Shown here: positions 12,023 to 19,025 of the stretch, piece by piece
Position numbering within the stretch: position 1 is the stretch's first letter
How the letters are laid out: each line of letters starts with the position of its first letter
From: Flavobacterium psychrophilum
GTDB lineage: Bacteria > Bacteroidota > Bacteroidia > Flavobacteriales > Flavobacteriaceae
Direction: 5' to 3'
DNA length: 64,000 nucleotides
Assembly (NCBI GenBank): GCA_945872245.1
Contig: CAMBZB010000004.1
Span: forward strand, 1-64,000
Position numbers and translations under genes: made by a program
Notes under the pieces: generated by a model
What the model was told of the DNA's origin: nothing
Databases searched by the model: none
The model's input: only the letters and a program-made list of their open reading frames with translations

Positions 12023-12364
12023 TTAAGCTTTTGTAGATTTTAATTTAGTTCTTCTTCTTTCAGCCCAAGAAATAGCGTGTTTGTCAAGACTTACAGTTAA
12101 AAAACGCATAACTCTTTCGTCACGTCTAAATTCAGTTTCAAAAGCAATAAGGACTTCTCCTGCTACTTTGAATTCGAATAAGTGGTAAAAACCACTTTTT
12201 TTGTTTTGGATTTCGTAGGCCATTTTTTTCAGACCCCAATCCTCTTTAGATACCATTTCAGCACCACGGCTAGTAAGAAAATCTTCAAATTTGCTTACTG
12301 TTTCCTTTACCTGAACTTCAGATAAAACGGGATTTAAAATGAAAACAGTTTCATAATGATTCAT
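12023..12364 (-). CDS. rpsF: Ribosomal protein bS6
   Basis: The 113-aa product has the S6 pattern: [16 protein letters not shown] at the start, [22 protein letters not shown] in the middle, and [18 protein letters not shown] towards the end. It heads the ribosomal operon with rpsR and rplI. A promoter-like pair lies 29-58 bases upstream. Confidence 0.98.
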   Translation of the reverse strand: MNHYETVFILNPVLSEVQVKETVSKFEDFLTSRGAEMVSKEDWGLKKMAYEIQNKKSGFYHLFEFKVAGEVLIAFETEFRRDERVMRFLTVSLDKHAISWAERRRTKLKSTKA

Positions 12365-12392
12365 AAATTTTTATTTAAAATTAATTTGGGCG

Positions 12393-12422
12393 CGAAAGTA
12401 ATAATTTATTTCAAATAAACAA
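12393..12422 (-). promoter_or_regulatory. Promoter of the rpsF operon
   Basis: On the minus strand TTG (complement of 12420-12422), 19 bases, then TACTTTCG (complement of 12393-12400). The -7 element differs from TAnnTTTG at one position. Spacing is ideal for the Bacteroidetes sigma-A promoter. Confidence 0.55.
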
Positions 12423-12529
12423 ACGTTTCATGTATTTATCCGTTAAAAGGCAAAAAAAGACGATAAAAATTAGGTTTTACCAAAAACATGTATTATTTTT
12501 ACAGTCCCTAATCTTAAATAACAAAAATT

Positions 12530-13225
12530 ATGAAACTAAATTGTGTCGTTGTGGATGATAGTTCCATCCAAAGAATGATAATTGCGAAGTTAGTAAATAA
12601 TCACCCTAATCTACATTTAATTGGTGATTTTTCTAATGCAATTGAAGCAAGAGGTTGTATGTCTGTACATAATATAGACTTAATCTTCCTTGACATCGAA
12701 ATGCCTGTTATCAGTGGTTTTGATTTTTTGGATGGTTTAAAAGCAAAACCTCAAATTATCTTTATTACTTCAAAGGCTGAGTATGCCATGAAGGCATTTG
12801 ACTATGATGCTACCGATTATCTTCAAAAACCAATAGCATTAGATCGATTTAATGCCTCTGTAAAAAGAGCCATGGATTTACATTTGCTAAAATCCGAAGT
12901 TAACGAGGAAGATGGTGAGCACATTTTTATCAAAAGCAACCTTAAAAAACTAAAAATTTTTACTGCAAAGATAAAATGGATTGAAGCTTTTGGTGATTAT
13001 GTAAAAGTAGTGACCGAAGAAGATAGTAACTTAGTCCTTTCAACTATGAAATCTTTCGAAAAAGATTTATCGAAAGACAAGTTTATCAGAGTACATAAAT
13101 CCTATATTATAAATATAGATAAAGTAGAACGCTTCAATAGTAGATTTGCCGAAATCGGAATTACAAAAATTCCGCTTAGCCGACATAAAAAAGAAGCTCT
13201 CGTAAGAGCATTAGCAATTAACTAG
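12530..13225 (+). CDS. LytTR-family response regulator
   Basis: The 231-aa protein has an N-terminal receiver domain (about 1-120) with the acidic pair in VVDDS, the phospho-acceptor Asp in LIFLDIEMP (about residue 55), the conserved Thr/Ser in FITSKAEYA and the Lys in YLQKPIALDRF. A C-terminal LytTR DNA-binding domain follows (about 130-230: WIEAFGDYVKV, FIRVHKSYIINIDKVE, IPLSRHKKEAL). It is a transcription regulator normally controlled by a histidine kinase, but no kinase gene is adjacent. It overlaps the 3' end of priA by four bases in convergent orientation. Confidence 0.9.
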   Translation: MKLNCVVVDDSSIQRMIIAKLVNNHPNLHLIGDFSNAIEARGCMSVHNIDLIFLDIEMPVISGFDFLDGLKAKPQIIFITSKAEYAMKAFDYDATDYLQKPIALDRFNASVKRAMDLHLLKSEVNEEDGEHIFIKSNLKKLKIFTAKIKWIEAFGDYVKVVTEEDSNLVLSTMKSFEKDLSKDKFIRVHKSYIINIDKVERFNSRFAEIGITKIPLSRHKKEALVRALAIN

Positions 13226-15672
13226 TATAAATCGACATTTACAGATACTTTTATGGATCTGTATACTGCCACAGACTCAAAACTATTCAGCATTTTCTGG
13301 ATAGTTTTTTTTGTGCCTTGCAAGGACTGTTTTTGCGGAATTTTTATCACAATGTTTCTAATGTATTCATTACGTATTCTAGAAATAGGTGGTTCTTCAG
13401 GACCAAGAACGGGGATTGTCAAGTTTTGTCGCATCACTTGGTATAGCCACATTGAACCTTCTTTGAGCTTTTCAAAATCCCTGTGTTTCAAGGTTAGTTT
13501 TATAAGTTTGAAATAGGGTGGGTAATGGTAAATTTGCCTGTCGTATAATTGCTCCTTGTACATCCCCGAATAATCATTGCGAACCACTTGTTGAATGGTA
13601 TTGTGGTCAGGATTGTAAGTTTGGATAATGACTTTTCCTTGTTTTTGGGAACGTCCGGAACGACCAGAAACTTGTGTCATCATCTGAAAACTTCTTTCAA
13701 ATGCCCTGAAATCGGGATGATATAACATGTTATCGGCATTCATGATTCCCACCAAGCTCACATTGTCAAAATCCAATCCCTTGGCAAGCATTTGTGTTCC
13801 TACCAAAACATCGATTTCTCGATTTTTGAAAGCATCAATAATTTTCTCGAAGCCAAATTTTCCCCGAGTCGTGTCCTGATCCATTCGTCCTATTTTCGTA
13901 CTTGGAAATAACGCTATCAATTCTTGCTGAATTTGCTCCGTTCCAAAACCTTTGGTAGTCAGATGAATACTCGAACAGGCATGGCAATTGGTTGGTTTTG
14001 CCATCGAATAACCACAATAATGGCAACGCAGTTGATTCTTGTGTTTATGATACGTCAAACTCACGTCACATTGCGAACACTGTGGCACGTGACCACAAGT
14101 CATACATTCGACAACAGGAGAAAAACCCCTCCGGTTTTGAAACAAGATGACTTGTTCGCCTAATGACAAAGCTCTGGTAATCTCCTCTATTAAAGTGTCA
14201 CTAAAATGCCCCGACATTTTTTTGCGGAAGTATTTGTCTTTCAAATCCACCAATTCGACTTCGGGCATTCTGACATTTCCATATCTTTCCGAAATTTCGA
14301 CTAAGCCGTATTTCCCGGATTGGGCATTGAAATAAGTTTCTATACTTGGCGTAGCCGAACCCAACAAAACTTTTGCTTTAAAACTGCTTGCCAAAACAAT
14401 CGATGCATCTCGGGCATGATAGCGTGGCGAAGGATCGACTTGTTTGAATGTTTGCTCGTGCTCTTCATCAACGATGACCAATCCCAAATTTGAAAAAGGC
14501 AAAAATAAGGCAGACCTTGCCCCAATGACGATTTGTGCTTTCGACGATGCTACCAGCACTTGCCGCCACACTTCCACCCTTTCATTATTACTGTATTTAG
14601 AATGAAAAATAGCCACTTTATTGCCGAAATAATTGCGTAACCTTCCCACTAATTGGGTTGTAAGTGCAATTTCGGGCAATAAATACAGGATTTGTTTTTC
14701 TGTAGTTAGGTAATCCTCAATGATTTTACTATAGATTTCTGTTTTCCCGCTAGAAGTAACACCATGCAAAAGACAAACCTCTTTCTCAATGAAATTATCC
14801 TTGATTGCCTCAAAAGCGATTTGTTGCGCGTTGCTTAATTGCAGTGGTTCCTCCTTAGTTTTCCCGAAAAAGTTAACACGATCTACTTGAATATAATATT
14901 CCTCGAAAATTTCTTTATCTATTAAAGCTTTTACAACTACAGAAGTTGAATTAGCAACTTCAATTAGCTTTTTTACGGTAATTGGCTTTTTCTCCGAAGC
15001 GCTTAATTGAAAATAACTCAAGACAATTTCTTTTTGCTTTTGAGCGTTTTTCAGGATTTCCAATAATGCACCTAACCCTTCGTTAGATTCGTATTTAGAA
15101 TGTAATTTGACGTATCGAACGAGTTTTGGCGCATAGCTTTCCTGGATTTCTTCTTGCAGTACCAAAATGTTTTTATCAACCAATTTTTGGATAATTGGAA
15201 ATATATTTTTCTTGTTCAAAATACTCATAATATCCTGCACCTTCAGAGAACTTTGTTGTTGAAGTGCTTCGTAAACCAAGAACTCTTCGTCCGACAACAA
15301 GCTTTCGTCCACAAAAACGGTAGTTTTTTGAGAAATTATAGTTTCACTTTCCAGTAAAAGTGCCGATGGCATCGCCCCACGATACACATCACCAATAGCA
15401 CACATATAATACGAGGCAATCCACTGCCAATGGGCGATTTGGATTTCGGTAACTATGGGACTTTCGTCCAGGATTTGATGAATTTCTTTCGCTTCGTATA
15501 AAGCGGGTTTGTTTTGATGCACTTCGATAATCAGTGCGGTATAGATTTTATTTTTTCCAAAAGGCACTGCCACTCGCATTCCTTTTTTGATATAATCGTA
15601 TTCGGCTTCCGAAACGCAATACGTAAAGGTTTTAGAAAGAGAAAGCGGTAAAATTACTTCAACAAAATGCAT
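13222..15672 (-). CDS. priA: Primosomal replication protein N' (PriA helicase)
   Basis: The 816-aa protein carries the PriA features: an N-terminal 3'-DNA-end binding domain (MHFVEVILPLSLSKTFTY), Walker A in LLHGVTSSGKTEIY, the DEEH box in VIVDEEHEQTFKQ, the helicase motif NRRGFSPVVEC, a zinc-binding insertion (CMTCGHVPQCSQC...CHYCGY...CHAC) and GTQMLAKGLDFDNV plus QVSGRSGR near the C-terminus. PriA restarts stalled replication forks. It is immediately followed by the YihY gene with no gap upstream (stop and start adjacent), so the two are probably cotranscribed. Confidence 0.97.
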   Translation of the reverse strand: MHFVEVILPLSLSKTFTYCVSEAEYDYIKKGMRVAVPFGKNKIYTALIIEVHQNKPALYEAKEIHQILDESPIVTEIQIAHWQWIASYYMCAIGDVYRGAMPSALLLESETIISQKTTVFVDESLLSDEEFLVYEALQQQSSLKVQDIMSILNKKNIFPIIQKLVDKNILVLQEEIQESYAPKLVRYVKLHSKYESNEGLGALLEILKNAQKQKEIVLSYFQLSASEKKPITVKKLIEVANSTSVVVKALIDKEIFEEYYIQVDRVNFFGKTKEEPLQLSNAQQIAFEAIKDNFIEKEVCLLHGVTSSGKTEIYSKIIEDYLTTEKQILYLLPEIALTTQLVGRLRNYFGNKVAIFHSKYSNNERVEVWRQVLVASSKAQIVIGARSALFLPFSNLGLVIVDEEHEQTFKQVDPSPRYHARDASIVLASSFKAKVLLGSATPSIETYFNAQSGKYGLVEISERYGNVRMPEVELVDLKDKYFRKKMSGHFSDTLIEEITRALSLGEQVILFQNRRGFSPVVECMTCGHVPQCSQCDVSLTYHKHKNQLRCHYCGYSMAKPTNCHACSSIHLTTKGFGTEQIQQELIALFPSTKIGRMDQDTTRGKFGFEKIIDAFKNREIDVLVGTQMLAKGLDFDNVSLVGIMNADNMLYHPDFRAFERSFQMMTQVSGRSGRSQKQGKVIIQTYNPDHNTIQQVVRNDYSGMYKEQLYDRQIYHYPPYFKLIKLTLKHRDFEKLKEGSMWLYQVMRQNLTIPVLGPEEPPISRIRNEYIRNIVIKIPQKQSLQGTKKTIQKMLNSFESVAVYRSIKVSVNVDLY

Positions 15673-16641
15673 TTATAATTTGGAATTAGACTCTTCAATA
15701 TTCTTGTGATGATGCTTTGTTTTTGAATGCTTCTTTTTTAACTTGTGGATGATAGCATTCAATTCGAATCCAAGAAGTAAAATCATGCAGTTAATCCAAA
15801 TATAAAACATCATAATTAATAAGGTGCCTATCGAACCATACAATTCGTTGTACTTGGAAAATCGGAGGACCCAAATCCCAAAAAAATAAGAGTCTAAAAT
15901 AATTAATATCGTGGTAAATACAGAAGCTATTGAAATAAATGGTCCCCCGATAAAATGTTTTGTGCCAAATCTGAAAAGTATGGACGTCGTGATTAAAATC
16001 ATCAATAATACAAAGGCATAACGCCCCAGAATAATCAAGGAAACAGTACCACTCAATACATCCTGAATATTTGTTTTTTGAAGGAACACCTCAAAAACAA
16101 CAATTGTAGCCACGGTAACCAATAACAAAAGTGACAACACCAGCGACATTCCTAAAGCCACCAAATATTGATGCAGAAAACCCCGTTTGATGAGCACATG
16201 CTTTGAAGATTCAAAACCTCCCAAAATACCATTCAATCCATTTGCCATCAGGAAAATTGACAATATAAAACCTGTAGATAGCAAACCTGAATGGCTATTA
16301 TTTAGAATATCATTGACGATGTTAGCAATGGCGTCGTAGGTATTGGGCGGCACTCCTTCTTTTACAAACTCAAGGAAATCAGCCTGAAAACCTTCAATGG
16401 GAATATAGGGAATAAGATTTAGAATAAATAGCGCAAAAGGAAACAAGGCCATGAAAAAACTGAATGCAATTGCACTAGCATGGTAGGTTAATGCACTTTC
16501 GGCAATTCCTAGCACATACAATTCCAATAAATCATAAAACGACAACCCTTGCAACCAGGGCAATTTTATCCTTTTTAGCGGACGAGCTAAATTGCGCAGT
16601 ATTGGGATTCGCTCTATTCTTTGTTCTATTTCCTTACTCAT
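15673..16641 (-). CDS. YihY/BrkB family inner membrane protein
   Basis: The 322-aa polytopic protein has about six membrane segments and the typical BrkB/YihY signature (ALTYHASAIAFSFFMALFPFALFILNLIP; later GSIGTLLIMMFYIWINCMILLLGFELNA). Family members are inner-membrane proteins, once mislabelled RNase BN; the substrate is unknown and an envelope role is only inferred. The C-terminus is basic and histidine-rich (KKKHSKTKHHHKN). Its stop codon is directly adjacent to the priA start, pointing to a YihY-priA transcript. Confidence 0.85.
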   Translation of the reverse strand: MSKEIEQRIERIPILRNLARPLKRIKLPWLQGLSFYDLLELYVLGIAESALTYHASAIAFSFFMALFPFALFILNLIPYIPIEGFQADFLEFVKEGVPPNTYDAIANIVNDILNNSHSGLLSTGFILSIFLMANGLNGILGGFESSKHVLIKRGFLHQYLVALGMSLVLSLLLLVTVATIVVFEVFLQKTNIQDVLSGTVSLIILGRYAFVLLMILITTSILFRFGTKHFIGGPFISIASVFTTILIILDSYFFGIWVLRFSKYNELYGSIGTLLIMMFYIWINCMILLLGFELNAIIHKLKKKHSKTKHHHKNIEESNSKL

Positions 16642-16647
16642 TATTTT

Positions 16648-16689
16648 CAGATTTCAGACGGCAGGTTTCAGATGACAGGTTTCAGATGT
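16648..16689. repeat. Degenerate heptamer tract (CAGNNNN)n, left flank
   Basis: Six in-phase 7-base units are visible: CAGATTT, CAGACGG, CAGGTTT, CAGATGA, CAGGTTT, CAGATGT. The tract lies between the YihY start and the broken four-helix-bundle gene. The reverse-complement unit type forms a second tract at 17091-17170. Confidence 0.7.
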
Positions 16690-16702
16690 AAGATTATAGT
16701 AC

Positions 16703-17061
16703 TTATAAAAATTTGTCTGGATTATTTATCATATAATTTAATAGTTTTCCGACTTCAAGACTTTTTGATGTTAAGATATCTAAATCATTTTTATTAATGT
16801 AATTACAGGCATTTGCATATTCTAACCAAACCTGATTTTCTGCATTTTAGCATCACTATCAGTAAGCTTTGATGTAAAATGCTTTTCATATCTTCTTTTC
16901 CTGGTCGCTTCAGCAATATTTGCAGAAACACTTCTGGAGGAACGTCTAATTTGATCCGTCAATGAATATTTTTCTTCAGATGGAAAAGTTTTAGATATAG
17001 AATAAATATCCATTGCTAATTCAAAAGATTTCTTGTAAGCCAATAAGTCCTGAAATCTCAT
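16703..17061 (-). pseudogene. Four-helix-bundle protein (S23/IVP-like), frameshifted
   Basis: The N-terminal 79 codons (MRFQDLLAYKKSFELAMDIY..., DQIRRSSRSVSANIAEATRKRRYEKHF) match the four-helix-bundle family first described from intervening sequences in 23S rRNA genes. In-frame translation stops early after KMQKIRFG. Shifting frame at the A4 run (TTTT at 16845-16848 on the plus strand) restores ENQVWLEYANACNYINKNDLDIL and continues to a stop at 16703-16705, matching the family's usual '(E)TQVWL(E/D)FA..C.YI' C-terminal half. One missing A in the homopolymer explains the break. It is either a real pseudogene or a sequencing or assembly error. Period-7 repeat tracts flank it on both sides. Confidence 0.75.
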
Positions 17062-17090
17062 ATTTTTATATTTATTACTACTATTTACAA

Positions 17091-17170
17091 TCTGCTTTCT
17101 GAAATCTGCTACCTGCTTTCTGTAACCTGCCTCTGCTTTCTGCCGTCTGCTTTCTGCTACCTGCCGTCTG
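17091..17170. repeat. Degenerate heptamer tract ((T/C)CTGNNN)n, right flank
   Basis: About twelve 7-base units in succession (TCTGCTT, TCTGAAA, TCTGCTA, CCTGCTT, TCTGTAA, one 6-base unit, TCTGCTT, TCTGCCG, TCTGCTT, TCTGCTA, CCTGCCG, TCTGAAT). The unit is the reverse complement of the CAGNNNN unit on the other side of the pseudogene, so the two tracts are inverted relative to each other. Confidence 0.75.
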
Positions 17171-17173
17171 AAT

Positions 17174-18031
17174 TTAAAAAGCCTTCAAGCTCAAATCCAT
17201 ATTGTAAATCGAATGGGTCAATGCGCCTGACGAAATGTAATTGACTCCACATTCGGCATAACTGCGAATGGTTTCTTCATTGATGTTTCCAGAAGATTCC
17301 GTTTGGCATCTATCTCCTATTAGCGCTACCGCTTTTCGAGTATCATCAAAATCGAGATTGTCTATCAAAATCCTGTAAACACCCTCGTTTTCTATAATTT
17401 CTTTGACCTCATCAAGATTTCTGGCTTCGACAATGATTTTCAGGTTGAGATTTTTTTCTTTTAAGTAGGCCTTGGTTTTGGCTATGGCCAAAGAAATTCC
17501 TCCCGCAAAATCATTGTGATTGTCCTTGAGCATAATCATATCATAGAGCGCAAAACGATGGTTCTCGCCTCCCCCTATTTTTACTGCCCATTTTTCACAA
17601 GCTCGGAATCCGGGGGTGGTTTTGCGGGTATCCAGAATTTTTGTATTAGTTCCTTTGAGCAAATCAACATATTTCATCGTTTTGGTGGCAATAGCACTCA
17701 TTCGTTGCATGGAGTTCAGCACCAGGCGTTCCGCTTTCAATATAGATTGGGAACTTCCCGAAACGTGTAAAACTATATCACCTTTTTTTACGGGAGTTCC
17801 ATCTGAAATGAAAATTTCTATTTGCAAGGCTGAGTCAACATATTCGAAAATCATTTTGGCAAAAGCCACGCCGGCAATAATGCCGTCTTCTTTGACCAAA
17901 AGTTTGGCTTTTCCCATTGCCCAAGCCGGAATGCAAGCCAAGGAACTGTGATCGCCCTCGCCCACATCCTCGCGGATCCCGTTTTGTATAATGAGTTGTA
18001 ATTCGTTTTCGAACTGTGTTTCGCTAATCAT
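17174..18031 (-). CDS. nadC: Nicotinate-nucleotide pyrophosphorylase (carboxylating)
   Basis: The 285-aa length is typical for NadC, which converts quinolinate and PRPP to nicotinate mononucleotide in de novo NAD synthesis. Key motifs are present: REDVGEGDHSS near the N-terminus, LNSMQRMSAIAT, the LDTRKTTPGFRACEKWAVKIGGG block that binds quinolinate and PRPP, HRFALYDMIMLKDNH, and ESSGNINEETIRSYAECGVNYISSG at the C-terminus. It is transcribed alone; no other NAD biosynthesis gene is adjacent. Confidence 0.96.
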   Translation of the reverse strand: MISETQFENELQLIIQNGIREDVGEGDHSSLACIPAWAMGKAKLLVKEDGIIAGVAFAKMIFEYVDSALQIEIFISDGTPVKKGDIVLHVSGSSQSILKAERLVLNSMQRMSAIATKTMKYVDLLKGTNTKILDTRKTTPGFRACEKWAVKIGGGENHRFALYDMIMLKDNHNDFAGGISLAIAKTKAYLKEKNLNLKIIVEARNLDEVKEIIENEGVYRILIDNLDFDDTRKAVALIGDRCQTESSGNINEETIRSYAECGVNYISSGALTHSIYNMDLSLKAF

Positions 18032-18190
18032 TTTGTGGTGTCATTTTCAAAATGCTAAAATAGGATTTATTTTGTGTATTTGAAAATTTACAGGAATGGC
18101 AATTCTGCAGATTAAGCTATTTAAAATTGTAGAAAAAAGATGTTGCTAGGACTTTTTTATTGTGGGTTCACCTAAAAAACACATCCGTTG

Positions 18191-18226
18191 ATTATTATGT
18201 AGCCTTAAGGCTATATGCATAATAAT
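18191..18226. other. Palindromic stem-loop upstream of nadC
   Basis: ATTATTATG (18191-18199) pairs with CATAATAAT (18218-18226), and inside lies the perfect 14-base palindrome TAGCCTTAAGGCTA (18200-18213), with a small asymmetric bulge. It sits in the 276-base gap between the nadC start and the 126-aa ORF. No T run follows on either strand, so a regulatory role or an orphan terminator remains open. Confidence 0.5.
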
Positions 18227-18307
18227 GTTATGAAAAATAGAAAATTCATACGGAGTTAGACTTCAACAATAACATTGGAACTAAACTACAAAAACAATTA
18301 TGGAATG

Positions 18308-18688
18308 TTATTTTGTATGAATGCCGTTGCTTTCTAATAGCGCCAAAAGATAAATACTTTCATTGGGGTCATATTTTTCTACCCCACTCTCATACCATTT
18401 TTCAATACAATTAATTTGGTAAGGGGTATATCCGTCAGCGTCGATGTTCATGCCTAGCATGCCGGCAAGAAGAATTTCTTCCAAAACCCTATCGGTTACA
18501 ATTTGATTTGGTATTCCATCGGATACAGACCCATTCAAACTTTCATATTCCAACCGCCCAGATTCGAATCCAGAAGCGAAGGCTCGACTATTTTGTCTGT
18601 AACTGGAGATTTGCAAAAATGGGTTTAAACCACTTGAATATCCTGAAATATAATCTTTTCTATAAACTGGGTTAAATATATCGTCCAT
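18308..18688 (-). CDS. Hypothetical protein
   Basis: The 126-aa acidic protein begins MDDIFNPVYRKDYISGY. The N-terminal half has repeated small-residue motifs (ISGYSSGLNPF, FASGFESGRLEYE), and the C-terminal half has a helical stretch (VLEEILLAGMLGMNIDADGYT) followed by INCIEKWYESGVEKYDP. No signal peptide or membrane segment is seen, and I do not recognise the family. It stands alone between a hairpin region and the divergent ppsA gene. Codon use looks ordinary, so it is probably a real gene of unknown function. Confidence 0.6.
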   Translation of the reverse strand: MDDIFNPVYRKDYISGYSSGLNPFLQISSYRQNSRAFASGFESGRLEYESLNGSVSDGIPNQIVTDRVLEEILLAGMLGMNIDADGYTPYQINCIEKWYESGVEKYDPNESIYLLALLESNGIHTK

Positions 18689-19025
18689 GGAAGTCTAGTG
18701 TTTTTTTTTAAATATTTTTCAAACATATTGACAATATTTCAATAATGAAATTAAAATCGTTTAAAGGAAAAAAAAATCTACATACGTCACTTTTCGGACC
18801 ATTCGACAAAGAGTATAAATTCATATCGAATGTGTTAAAACGGCAACATACACTATCCCCTTTAATTATTAAAATATTGTTAAACAAGATATTAACTTTA
18901 AAAAAAAGATTAAAATTAGTGTAAAAACAAACAATTATTCCTAAATTTACTATATAGGCTTTAACAAGCAGAAATACCTACTACTTTCTTCTATAGCCAT
19001 TCATAATCTTTTAAAAACACAAGAT
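18689..19025. other. Long intergenic region upstream of ppsA
   Basis: A 337-base AT-rich divergent intergenic region between the 126-aa hypothetical gene and ppsA. It holds a near-consensus -7 box TAAATTTA about 75 bases before the ppsA start (last base differs from TAnnTTTG). No gene, repeat or convincing RNA structure was seen. Its length suggests regulated expression of ppsA. Confidence 0.35.
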
